NCBI GenBank assembly: GCA_008694505.1
Contig: VZDJ01000594.1
Span: 6,684,948 to 6,748,947, forward strand
Length of the DNA stretch: 64,000 bases
Origin: Cyanoderma ruficeps
Taxonomy: Eukaryota; Chordata; Aves; Passeriformes; Timaliidae
Direction: 5' to 3'
Below, piece by piece: positions 8,661 through 20,400 of the stretch (within the stretch, counting starts at the first letter, position 1; each line of letters begins with the position of its first letter). The position numbers were made by a program, and so were the translations under genes. The notes under the pieces were generated by a model. That model had not been told where the DNA came from. It did no database searches and worked only from the letters and a program-made list of their open reading frames with translations.

Positions 8661-11380
8661 ATATTCCGAAAGCCACATTACCTAAGCCCCCAGAACTTCC
8701 CCATGGGATAAATAGTATTATCCTTACTATACATATTGGGAATGGAGACAAACTCCTGGCCTGTGACAAACAGATTTAGCCCTCTGCAGAGCAGCTGAGG
8801 AGTGCTGTGTCCTTGGGGGATCTCCTGAAGGACTTGCTGGTGCTGTGGCGACCTCACTTTCTCTGGAGCCTGGGGGCATCTCTTCATCATTGCAACTTAG
8901 CGTGTTTGCAGCTAAAACAAGTGGGAATTAGGTCATGCAAAAGCCCATTGTTCTCCTCCCCAGGAGCTGGTTGTGTTGGGCTCTCCATGAGCCCACCCTG
9001 AGCAGTACCAGTTCAAATGCACATCATGCTGGGGTAGAGGGAAGTTTCAGTTCTGTGTCCAGGTGACGTTCCTCATGGCTTTCACTGGGTTTCTCCGATA
9101 ACCAAGGGTTGCAGAAAAGGGCTGGTGAAAGCATCATTAGAAATGAAGAGATTCCCAGCCCAGATTATCAGACTATGCTTCATTTGCTTATTGCCATGTA
9201 TTTTTAGCCACACTGGTCTCTATACTGGTCTGTTTTTAGGAAGTTGATTCTTTCCTATTCTATTTGCAGAAGACAAATGATAGGCAAAAAACACGGTGCA
9301 GGAGAATTTTGCTTAGCATATGCTAAACTAACTGGGGTGAGGCCGTTCAGATATACTGGAGTGCTAATAGATATCAGAAAATCCAAAGTGACTGCCTGCC
9401 ACAAGAGATTTTGCATTTCATTTATTGCAAAATAGCTGCAGAAGTCAAAAGCTCTGTTTATCACAAATGTAAAAAGAGAAAAAAAGTTCCATAAACACTG
9501 AAAAATAAAATAAGCAGAACTGTCCCCCCCTCCCCAGAAAAGTCATCACCACCATCACCAACAAAAATGGTAGAAGAGATTTATGAAATGATTCTGTTAG
9601 GGGACGCATCAGCTTCTTCTTTCCTGATGGCTGGAGGCATGGAGGGGTGCTGGACAGCAGATACACTCTGGGTATCATCTGGACTTTGTGTTTGGGATCA
9701 CTCTTTGGGTGATGCTGGGTGATTTGGGAGTGAGGAGTTTTGGTGTCTTGCGTTTTTTTATTTTTAGTTGGTTTTACCTTTATATTGTATTGTGGAGTGA
9801 ATTGTCATGTTCTGAAATGACAGCTGCACTCACCAATGTTCTGAGCGATTAACCAAAGCGAACTCTCTAATTCTAGCCAAATTAATGCAGACAAGAGGGA
9901 GATGAGAGCAGGAAGAGCTACAGTGGAGGGAACCCCAACTACTCAAACATCTGTGTCTTAGTGTCATTCATTTCCTTCATGCCATGGTTTATCCGCTGGG
10001 GAGCAGATTATGGCGGGCAAATGAAAACAAGTGCAGACACTGCCAGAGTAAAAATGTCCCCACAGCAGTTTGTGGGCAGGAGGAGCTAGGATCAGGTCAG
10101 CAGAATTCTCTCCATGTGGATTCCTATTCTCTGCTGAATTATCAGTGTTCCAACAAGCTGGCACAGCACTGGAGGCTCGCTGCCAGGCCATGAGCTCCTC
10201 TCAGTATTTAGCTCTGGGGACACACATCACACCACATGGATGTTCATTGGAGAAACTACCAAGGAATGGTGGATCCAGGGGATACACACCACTCCTATGA
10301 TATTCCTGTCATGCCCTGCATTTTCTTTTTAATAGTGCAGTCTTTCAAAGCAGTTGAACCTGTCAAAGTCAAGCTTGCTATCAGTTTTGCAAAGGGTAAG
10401 TTAAGGTAGCCTTTGCTAATTTGCTTTGCACGGGCCAAATTAGTGGGAAGCAGCAGAAGGAATCAAAACAATGAGCTGGGAAAAAAGATGGCCTGGGATA
10501 GCCAGCAAAACAGAAATGAGCCTTGTAGCAGAGGAAAAAACCCAGATGCTTTGCTTTGAGTGTTCATCGTGTCTCATTATGACTTTCAAGCTGTCATGTT
10601 ACTTCAGCTTTATTGGGTTTGGTTTCTTTTCCCAACTTTCAATGCAGATGATGTCCTGATTGCTCTATTCTCAGGCCAGCTACAGCCTGACCTCTCCCTT
10701 TAGGGCAGTAAGTGGCATTCATCTCCCCCTTATGCAGGCAAAGGGTGAAGAAGAGGTCAGCAGCCCTAATAATTGCATCTTGGACCTCTTTGTTGGTATG
10801 GTTATATGATCCTTTGTTTTCTGTTTTATGACTGACAAGCTCTCAAAAACCTTCTGGCAACACTCAACTTTCACAAAACTGATAATTTCAGCTGGGGGAA
10901 AACTCTTGGTGTTGCTAGTCTTTTGTTTTCAGTGGGGGCAACTTTTATAAAATGTGTAATTCCTAATCCAACAGACCCACATCTAACACTCTAAATGCAT
11001 TGAGTCAAAATATTGCACTGGAAGTAGTTTGATGCAATCAAGTATCTGGTCGAGCCATAGCAGTATTTTGAGGCAGATGTGGTTTGGATGCTTCATGCCC
11101 CTGTGCTCTTTATGGGCCATTACTGTCCATATTTTTTATTTTGACCTACCACATGATAGGCCCTGTGGGGTCTCTTGGGAAATGTCTTACTGAGAGGGAG
11201 AGGTGGGAGGGACACCAAGCTGGGACACTCAGGAGGTGATCGGCAGCTCTTGCTTGGCTCATATTGCCATCATTTGTTACAAAATCAGCCCCCAACTTGT
11301 TTCTTTTTCTTTCTTCTTGTTGCTCCAAGAACTAAATATTCCAGGTCTTTCAGAGCTAAAATTCTCACTCTCTTTTCCTC
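8661..11380. other. Non-coding, no gene seen
   Basis: Composition is mixed, and open frames up to about 80 codons overlap on both strands. Two short symmetric sites are visible: a 14-bp palindrome TTAGCATATGCTAA (9313-9326), and an inverted repeat with 8-bp arms ATTTTGCA/TGCAAAAT (9408-9415 and 9426-9433). The frame at 9244-9435 follows a fair acceptor-like tract, but it has no donor and no recognisable domain. No mobile element or RNA gene is seen. Confidence 0.65.
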
Positions 11381-11399
11381 TTTTTTTTTTTTTTTTNTT
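11381..11399. repeat. Poly-T run with an N
   Basis: T homopolymer of about 18 bases with an N at 11397; length unresolved. Confidence 0.95.
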
Positions 11400-12814
11400 G
11401 TGCTGGAGGTAGGCTTCATGCCTCCATTACAGTACCTGAATCTAGAGATGGTGGTGGAAGTTCTCAGGTGAAACTCAGTCTATATTTCAACGCTATCGGT
11501 TGTTAATGCCTCTTTTCATTTTTGAGGGCTTTGGGAGTAGAAATATAGGGGATATCTTAACCTTACACCCTAAATTGTCTTGCTGTATGTGATCTCTGTG
11601 ACTTGTACATCAGAAGTGCCTATCCCAAGATGTTGTTGAGTCCCAAGAGAAGGACAGAGAGAAGAACAGTAACAAAAGAGGTAATATTTGACCAAACTTT
11701 CTTAAACTTCAAACACTTGTGGACTTATTTTTCTCATCTTCTCAAGGCCTTCAGGGAACTAATTCTTGAGGTTTAACAGAAAGAAGTGTCTGATCATTCT
11801 TTCCATATCATCCAGACCTCAAGTCATACACAATATCCAAAAAGCAGCTCTCTGTACATACAAGAAAAGGAGCTGTTGCCTTTGTCACGTAGCCCAGAAT
11901 TCTGTTTGATTTTCTTCTGGTTGCTGCATTTTCCCTTAACCACACACTTAATCTGATGTGCATTATCATTCCCTGATCTCGTTACCTCCTTCCATGAACT
12001 TGCATGCTGCTTGAACTGTCTTAGAGGGAAGAATGGCCTTAAATGAGTCAGTAAATCAATTCCACTAATAACATATTTGTCTGGGGTTTTTAGTGTCCTT
12101 ATGAGAAACTAGGTAGTCCTGTGCTTATATTACCTAGTGACAGTGACCTGGGCAGGTTTGTTTGTTTGTTTGTTTGGATGTTTGTTTTTTTCCCCACAAA
12201 GCCTCTCTCCCATATGGAATTGGAGCCAAGGGCTGTGGTGCTGTGAGCAGTAGTTTGGTGGTCCAGGGCCAGCACTTGCCAGGAAGATCAGGCTCCCCTC
12301 CCGTGTTTCTGCACCTATCCACAGTAAACCTGAAACCCCATGGAAACCCAAGGCTTTGCTGGTGCTGCCTGTTTGCTTCGTGTATGTCAGATGGCCTGAT
12401 GCTTTCCCAGAATACTGTTTTCACCCTGCCTAAACTGCCTAACCACTGTTGTGCTACCGGATGTACAAAACAGGGATGCTGGAGAGTTCATCACTTTTCT
12501 CTGACATGAGGACATATTGGACATACTTTCAAATATGGAGAAAAATAAGGAGTTTGTTTTTTTTTGATGTTGTGGTTTGTAATGCTAAATATAGGCAGAA
12601 TGATAACAGAAAGAAAGTTCTATAGGTTTTTCCAAGCTCACTGGCTTAAATAATTCATTCTGTATTTAATGATTGCCAGGCATGTTTCATGGCATAAAAA
12701 GTAATTTTGAAGATGAGACTTCTAATTTTTTTTCTCTTCTATGCAGAAATCAGCAGAATATCAAAACATTCACAGTACCTTATTCTTCCAAATATGTAGC
12801 ATAGTCTTCTTGTC
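11400..12814. other. Non-coding, no gene seen
   Basis: Plain sequence with a short TTTG array. The frames at 12130-12509 overlap on opposite strands in a GC-richer patch and show no domain. Confidence 0.65.
12156..12176. repeat. (TTTG)n microsatellite
   Basis: About five units of TTTG, followed by a related G/T-rich tail to about 12190. Confidence 0.95.
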
Positions 12815-12848
12815 TTTTTTTTTTTTTTTTTNTTTTTTTTTTTTTTTT
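12815..12848. repeat. Poly-T run with an N
   Basis: T homopolymer of about 33 bases with an N at 12832. It is long enough that the assembled length is not reliable. No retroelement body is recognisable on either side that would make it an inverted poly-A tail. Confidence 0.95.
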
Positions 12849-14740
12849 CAATTTTAGAGATGCCACTGTGATATTCAGGAGCATTGTAGATCAAACAAGA
12901 CAAGAAAGCCCCCAACCAAACAGAAAAACAACAAAACCTTGAGTCCTTAGGAAGTAATGGAATTAAGGATAGCTGCTAATTTGTCGACACTCAGAAAAAA
13001 ACTGTAACCCTGGAACATAGTTTTAGCACAAGAGGCAGAAGGGCAGATCTCAGGTTTACAAATAAACAAGGACCCATTTAGATGCCTGTTGCTTGAAAAC
13101 AGATCAACTTATTAGAATACATATGGAGAAAGGGGAGGCTGGCTCCTGGGCGTACCAGTGCACATGCCAATTTCCAGTACAAAGTTAATTTTCATTCTGA
13201 AGTTATTCTTTGCTAAATGAGGCTAAAGCTCGAGGTTTGTGTGATGGAAACAATGCTGGTCTTAGAGAAATTCAGAAGTGGGTGCCATCCTGGCAGGAAG
13301 CCAGGTTTTTACTATAGCTCTTTATGTGCAGCACATAAATCACCCCTCTTGAGGATCATGTGTCCTTTTGTCCCAGAGGTGGGTGTAGGGTGCTCTGTGA
13401 AATTCATGTCTCTGGCTCCTGAGGCAGAGTGGTTAAAGCCTCTCGTGGTGTCCCGGGGATGTGCTCCAGCCTCCAGACAGCCAGGGCCAGCTCTCCATGT
13501 CAGGGATCTGTCCAGTGTCAGGAGACAGCAGCAGGCAAACACACAGGGGAGACACAAACACTCCCTTGTGTGCCACAGGCCAGAGCAGCTACTGTGCTTC
13601 ACCCACCCTTGGGCCTGCCAGCCCTCCACCAACCACAGCTATGCTCTCCTTCAAAGAACAAACCTTCGGGACGTCTCTCAACGGCTTTGGGTTTCCAGCA
13701 GCACAAAGGACACCCAAGAGGCATTTCCAGAGATCCTTAAGTGTGGTTATAGCCCCAGAAGGCTCCTCTTGTGGAATCCATACCCTGCTGGAATCAAGAC
13801 CTTTTAATGTAGTAGAATGGTTGAAATGAGCTTTTGGTCTCACAGAGACCCTCGCTGTCTGTTCTGCAAACAGCCAGTTGTGCAGTGAGCTGCTGGCTCC
13901 ATACTCAGGTTACTCCAGCCAGCTTTTAGGAAATTCACCTGGTGACCTTGTAGTACCAAGAGCTACATTATTGTTTCATCCATATAATAAACCATCTTAA
14001 AATTATAAATGGAATCCTACTTTTCCCTCTTGAAAAAACTCAATAGCCTGACCACACACGTGGGATTTTTGTTGCTGAAACAGAAATCACTTTATTTCAG
14101 GTACTTTTCCCTTCTCTCTTTTAGAAGCTGAAGTCCAATCACAACAAAACCTACCTAAATTTATCTCTGCCCAGAGGATGGGAGGGAGAAAAACCCCAAA
14201 CCCAGAGTGCAGCTGGGATGAAGTGTGTGCTGTGAGCATGATTAAATGATCGTGAATGATGAAGATTGTTTCTGTTTACTATGTGTTCCATCATAAAGCT
14301 TTATAGAAAACATTCCTGGAGAGGAATAGGTGAACAAGATATTCCTACCATGAGCACTTCAGGTTCAGAAGTTCACCTTTAATATGAACATTGCAGATAT
14401 TTTTTTCACACTCAAAGAGATACCTCTTTCTTATTTAATATAAAATATTCCTAGCAGCCTGTGCTGGACGTTTCTGGGTCTGTCCTCACTTCTGCTCTGA
14501 GGACAAATGTCAGCTAGTCTCCATACTTGAGAAAGATGTTGCAATATAAATATATCACCTCCTCTGCACAGGTAAGCAGAAATGAAGGAGGGCAAAGACT
14601 CAGGCCACACAGAAAAAACCTTCCCAAGGTGCAGAGTGGCCGCTTCTGATCTGTTCTGCTATAAAGAGCCACAGCAAGAAAGTGACAGGAAAAACCCATC
14701 AGGTTCTCAGTTGCAAATAGAGAGCAACACCAGTTTTAAA
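12849..14740. other. Non-coding; GC-rich patch at 13.2-13.85 kb
   Basis: Between 13217 and 13843 at least five frames of 84-196 codons are open at the same time on both strands. The longest (13217-13807, plus) has no signal peptide, domain or repeat structure and overlaps two other open frames. Simultaneous openness points to low stop-codon frequency, not to selection on one frame. The remainder to 14740 is plain AT-rich DNA. Confidence 0.65.
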
Positions 14741-14781
14741 TGAAATTAAATGAAATTTAAATTAAATTAAATTAAATTTAA
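14741..14781. repeat. Degenerate (ATTAA)n array
   Basis: Imperfect units of AAATT/ATTAA run for about 40 bases, the last 20 being regular. Confidence 0.9.
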
Positions 14782-16351
14782 AACAATGAAATTAGGTTTT
14801 CTGTGTTTGAAGCTGCATTAAATCCCCATGATCCCATATTCCAAAAGTTAACATTCCTTTACTAACATGGCCCCAGGCAATAGCCAGTGCAATGCTCTTG
14901 ACAGACATTCTGATGTTTCCTATTGCTATTACATCTAGTTCATCTGAGGAAACATTTTCCACTTGATAAACGTGTCTGCTCAAGGGCACGCTGAAGAAGT
15001 CATCTGAATACACATTTTCAAGATGACTAGAAACTTTGTTTCCCTTGTACTTTCACTTCTTCCAGCCTATCTTGAAGCTCAGAGAAGCTGGAATCTTTGG
15101 AGGGGAGAATAAAATTTGTGAGAATTTTCTTTTTCTTTGTGTTAGTGACCCGAAAGCCTGTGGATGCAAACACGAATTGCAAGCTGCTTGTGGAAATGCA
15201 AGAGAGGTGCCATAAAACAGCAGCCACCTGTTCTAGTGTAATTCTCTCTCTCATCTTTGCGCTGAAGTCTTTCCTGAAGCTGGGTGTGAGCAAGATGAGA
15301 GAGGAGCAAAAACATGTTTAATTTTTGGTTTTGGCTTTTTTTGTTTAATGATCCTTAGGGAATGCAAGCAAAAATTTGTGTTCAAATTACAGGAAAAAAT
15401 GTGACATGCTTAAAACAAATTCTTCCAAGCTTAATAAATCCACAAGATATGGAAACATCTCTGATACTGCCCAGAAATATGAGAGAAAGGAGCATTTACT
15501 GAATGACCAGGAATTGCACTTTTAAGTATGTTTTGCATGTTTCCTATTATGTAAGAATCATATGGGAACAAGACTGAATTTTTTTATGAATCTACCCCAT
15601 AAAATCTAATCCTGGCAATCATTTATCAAGAGACAATTTTTATGGAACAGCATTGCAGACCTGGATGAACTGTGTTTCATCTGCTGTGCTTTCATGTTAA
15701 CAAAGAAAAGGATTATGTTACAAAATAAACAAGTCTCCTAATGAATACAAACTATTCTCAACTGTGCTGATAACAAATAGTCCAAGGTTAAAGAGCTAAA
15801 TAAAACACGTTGCCCTGAAAATGCAGTAATGACAATTGTGACTTATCATGATCCGTTAAACAGAACTGCTCTTTTCTCTTTTTCCTTTGGGGAATTTGGC
15901 AAAAAGATTGGTTTTGCAGCCTTAGAGCAGTGTCACTGCTACAGCCACTCCTGGTCTTGTTGGCATGATGAATTAGCTCACATAGGCAAGGGATCACTTT
16001 TGGTATTCAGTAAATCACTATTACAAGCCCACTCCTTTTGCTTCTTGCTCTAAGCTCTGTCACTCACTTTTTTTGCTAAAGAAGCCTGAATATCAAGGTG
16101 CAAACCTTTTGTGAAGAGTAGCAGGAAAGAGGCAGCAAGAACAAAACACTGTACATTGGAGTGTCTTCAAGGTCGTAGCTATTTGATATATACTTTATGG
16201 GCATGTAAGTCTTGAAGGACAGAGCCTTGGGTATTATACATGTATGTACAGAGAGCTTTCAGGATGCTTTAAACCCCATTTTTTATAGTGAAAAGAAATT
16301 AGTAGTTAGTCCTACTGAGGACAATTCTGTTCAGGAACCATTCAAAGCACA
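14782..16351. other. Non-coding, no gene seen
   Basis: AT-rich complex sequence. Open frames are under 90 codons and overlap on both strands (15027-15321, 15788-16053). I see no mobile element, RNA gene or splice-consistent exon. Confidence 0.65.
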
Positions 16352-16402
16352 TGGGCCTGGTTCTGCATCCTGACAGCGTTTGCTATTGACTTTACTGGGA
16401 CA
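16352..16402. mobile_element. Possible decayed ancient amniote repeat
   Basis: GGCCTGGTTCTGCATCC, then about 16 bases later ATTGACTTTACTGGGA, resemble the GGCCTGATTCTGC and ATTGACTTCAATGGGA words of an old dispersed repeat abundant in turtles, crocodilians and birds. I cannot name the family with confidence. The copy is short and heavily diverged. Confidence 0.35.
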
Positions 16403-19189
16403 CAGAGCAGAAAAAAAAGGCTGCACAGGAAGACCCACAACTCTTTGAGATTCAGGTCTGTAACAGTGTCAGTTAAATACCCTTAATCTCCCTCCAGTGA
16501 TCGGGAGGGAGTGAAAGCCTGAATGCACATAACCTGTAGGTGCTTCAAAACCTTATGTAGAACTGGGTATGATAATATTCCTCCTTTCCTACTCTCTGGC
16601 TGTCATGTCTATTTAAACTGGAAATTCCTTAGGACATCTTGTGACCCTTGAGTTGTGGGTATCTCATACATTTATCCATGAGATTAACAAGGGTGTCTGG
16701 GCGTTTTTAAAAGAATGTGATACTAAATATCTTTCTTCCTATCAGTATCTCAAACCCCTACAGAGCCTGGGGTAATCAAGTGATTCTAGACAGTTCTGTC
16801 CCGACTGTTTTGTGTTGATTTCCTTTACTCTGTTTCGTGGATTGTTCTTTCAGGTCAGCAGACACAAAACCAAATAGCTATTTTCAGCAAGTCCCTTTCC
16901 TCTTGCCGCTGTCATGAACTGGCAGCATGCTTGACTTTACCACTGTGTGATTTACAAAGTGCTCTAGGAATCATCAGAGAAAATATGCCATAGAAAAGGA
17001 TATTATAATGATGATTATATGATTATAAAGATCCGTTTCTGTTAATTGCTGTTTGCAAGTTGCAGAACATTTGGGAAGTAACTTTGAAATTACATGATAT
17101 TTGAGACAAGAAACTTTTAGAAAGCTGTATTTTCCTAAGCTGGATTTCCTTCAATGAATTTTTGGAAGGAAGAAAAGTCATACTAACACGTTTCAGTTTC
17201 TGGATATAGTATATCATTTTAGATTAATGCTTTTAACATTTCAAGGTGCCATTCTGGAATACAATGATCTATGGTATTCATCAATTTCAACATCTTTTGT
17301 TATAAATTAAGACTAGTACCCCCCAAAGCTCTCAAATCAAATTTGTCATTTGAAATAATAAAAGTAAAGTGTGTCACTCTGACTGACCATATTTCATGTC
17401 CCCTTTTCTGATTCTCCCAGCTGTGGCACTCCTGTCATTGTTATTAAAAGAGATGGCACAAAACAAAAATAGAGAGGTTGGAAAATGTGTAAACACAAGA
17501 ACACTAGGGTATTTTGTACCTTGTCTGGAGAATTCACCTGTAAAGAGTAATCGAGACCAGCACATTGTCCTGAAAACATTTTCTAAATCTCTTATACTGT
17601 TTGAGGACTCCAGGTACCTCAGAATATGACTGCGATTCCTCTATTCCCAGGATTTCCTTGCTGATGACTCAAGTCAGAACAGTTCCTTGTGACCTGGGCT
17701 TAACACTGTTTATCAAAATCCTTGCCCCACTCCAGCATTTCCACTGTGAGCTCCTTGTGGCCAAATTCCATTACATATCTCTATAGGCTTTTAGGGACCT
17801 TTTTCTCTGAGCTGTTAAGCAGGAGCAAGGAATGTTTTCCAGTGTGTTTCTGGCACCCTCCCTCAATGGATTTTGGCCCTTGAGTAGTACTTCTGCTGTT
17901 TCTGACAACTCCAACCTGCAGTTGTGAATATTCACCCTGGTGTGATTCCACTTTTTCTATCATGCTCTTCTCCACTGGGATTTCACCCCTGGTGTTTGGT
18001 CACTGCTCACAGGGAGGACGTTCCAACCCCTCCTAGTGTACAAACAATCCTGGCTCAGGCCCTGCATTTCCAGCTGGATAACATCACCTTGACTAGTAGA
18101 GGGCAGTGAAGTACCAAATAGTGTAAATTTTGATAGAAGATGCCTTATCCCCTCAACTTGCCATTCCATGCTCTGGAATGGGTTTGAAGCCTTTCAGAGA
18201 ACAGCTGGAGAATAACTTTCTCCATCAGTCTCAGCATCCAGCCTCTAGTTGTGGCAACATCCCTGCATTTGCCTGAAAAATCCATTGATTTCTTGAAATT
18301 GTGATAATCTGCATTCATTCCATGTCCTCAGTAGGGTTTGAATAATTGGGACTGAACTCTGAAATGCATTTCTTATTAGCCCTTTCATTTTAATGGAGTG
18401 TAGAGGCAGAAAGGCAGCATGAGAGTCTAGTTTTAACCTGTCCTTTATAAAAAGTTGTGTTTTTTTCTACCATTTTGCACTCTTCACAGTCCTTGTCATG
18501 AAGCTGGATTGATATTGTGCTGCTTCTGTTCTTATTCGGTGTGTGAATGAGGTGTCACAATTTCATTGCCTTGTGTACTGTGTTCCCATATCTGTAGAAA
18601 TATCTGCATTTTACATACATCTCAGAAAGAGTAAGGACACAGGCGTGGAATATAAAGTATCTTCTACTCTCCCAGCTTACCAAAGTCTGTTCAGATGGAA
18701 TTGTTGCCTCTGGCTTTTTACTTAAACTCTTGTAATACAACCCAAAAACTGGATCTGATTTGCAAAAATCTTGCTCAGGGTTCTTATATTGTCAAATTTA
18801 AATAAACTATTAAGTCTGATTACTGGCAGAAGAAATTCCGGTTCAACATAACTCTCTTTATTTTTAAAAAGACTGGTATATCATACCTTTATGCTTTTAT
18901 TGTTTAATAGAGCTGTCTAAGTATGCCTATGGCCCTCATCACCATCGTATGGAAGTGCTTCCAAAATATTTAATAGAAATTACAACAACAGCCTCTTTTC
19001 AGTGATGAACTGAAGCTCTGCAAATCATACCCTTTCCCTGGGCTCTTCTGCAGGAAGGTCAACAACCTTCATTTCCTTCTTACGCCTCTCCTCGCCTGCC
19101 CTTGGGAGTAGCCATCTCCTTTTTGGCTTTCATTACCCCAGCCAAGGTAAATAATAGAGAGACCTTGTTATTAATGTTCTCATTTAAAA
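16403..19189. other. Non-coding, no gene seen
   Basis: Mostly AT-rich, with a GC-richer part at 17.6-18.2 kb where short frames open on both strands. 16975-17040 is a run of ATGAT/ATTAT-like words. No transposon, tRNA or exon is supported. Confidence 0.65.
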
Positions 19190-19440
19190 ATCTATTATGG
19201 TATTTAGAATGATGAGGTCTGACTCTAAGTCAAGGGAAGATTAATTACGTGACACTGGTGGAAACGGGATGTGACAGTCTTTGGACAGATACGAGGAACT
19301 GTCCCAATAAATCTGAGCTTGCACAATTGCCACAGTAAAGTGTGCACCATGTGCCAGCATTCAAAATCTTCCTCTCGAGTCATAAGCAGTTACCAGGATG
19401 TCACTTAATTATCTCTTTGAGGCATTACTATGGCAAGAAA
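19190..19440. promoter_or_regulatory. Conserved-element-like block
   Basis: About 250 bases of complex sequence with no simple repeat, containing ATTAATTACG, TAATTATCT, CAATAAA and a few CpGs (about 19230-19400). No frame stays open. The texture resembles vertebrate conserved non-coding elements; conservation itself is untested. Confidence 0.35.
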
Positions 19441-20400
19441 GAAAGAATTTCTTAATATACATTCCCAGAGAGAGGGATGAAGGGAACGTCTCCTTGAAAG
19501 AAAAGATATTGTTGATCCAACCTTCTTTTCTTCATTCTCTTCCTTTCAATTTTTGGTACCCAAAGTAAAAAGTGGGAGTGCTAGCTTTCAATCCTAATTG
19601 ACAAACAAGTTACACCACTTACAGGGCAGGTACTGCCCTTGCTGTACTGTCCCTTCATCTTTTAGCACCTGTTGCTCCAAAAGCTCTGTCCTGCAGTTTT
19701 CTCATACTGGATTTTGGCCTTTAAAGACCTACGTGGCCTAGGATCTGCCTCTGGAAAAAGTTGCCATTTCCTCCTTTAGCAGCTACTGCTGGCCTGAGAA
19801 AACCCACTGAAGTTTATATGTAGCTATAAATAAACTCTTAGTTTATGCAGTCTGTGAAGAGTAATCAGCTGGGTCAGCACATAGCAACATATGGAGCAGC
19901 GACAGAAATTTTCATGCCTCGAATGCCAGGGGACTTTACCCCCAGAGTCCTGCAGCAATCTGTCTAAAAATGCCTGTTAAAAATTGCTCCGCTTAAGCTT
20001 CATGCCCTTATTCAGCTGCCAGGTGAGACAAAACCAATTTGTGTAGCTGAGCAGGCAGACACTCAGGGTAGGCAAAAAGGATGATCACAAAGGGAGAACT
20101 GCCCATGGGTGGGAAGCTCTTTTCACAGCTATCAGAACCATTTGCGGGCCTGATGGATGCTCCTCTCCAACCACCACATCCTCAGATTGCCCACTCTGCA
20201 GATGCCGACTTCCTTCCTTTCACTTGTGCTGGATGTCACATTAATTTGTGCATGGCCACAGTCTCACTCCAGGGGCAGAAACCTTCACCGTGGGGACGAG
20301 GCCGAGCGGTTTGCATGCATTTATTTATCTCCGAGAGGACGAGTAAAGGTGAAGAAAATCACCCCAAGCAAAAATGAAAATTAGCATTGGTTTTGTTTTA
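19441..20400. promoter_or_regulatory. Possible second enhancer-like block
   Basis: Two parts stand out. 19800-20060 has repeated TATAAATAAACT-like and CAGCTG-type words. 20280-20400 has the octamer-like TTTGCATGCATTTATTTAT (20310-20328) beside several CpGs. The frames at 20081-20384 overlap each other and lack domains. Regulatory function is inference. Confidence 0.28.

Noticed and set aside
9244..9435. Short frame after an acceptor-like tract as an exon
   Set aside because: There is no donor before the stop, no start context, and no family recognised.
12815..12848. Poly-T as the reversed poly-A tail of a retrotransposon or processed pseudogene
   Set aside because: No element body, coding remnant or target-site duplication could be recognised on the expected side.
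13217..13807. Longest stop-free frame (196 codons, plus) as a gene
   Set aside because: At least four other frames on both strands are open over the same GC-rich stretch. The translation has no domain, signal peptide or family likeness, and no promoter or splice context supports it.
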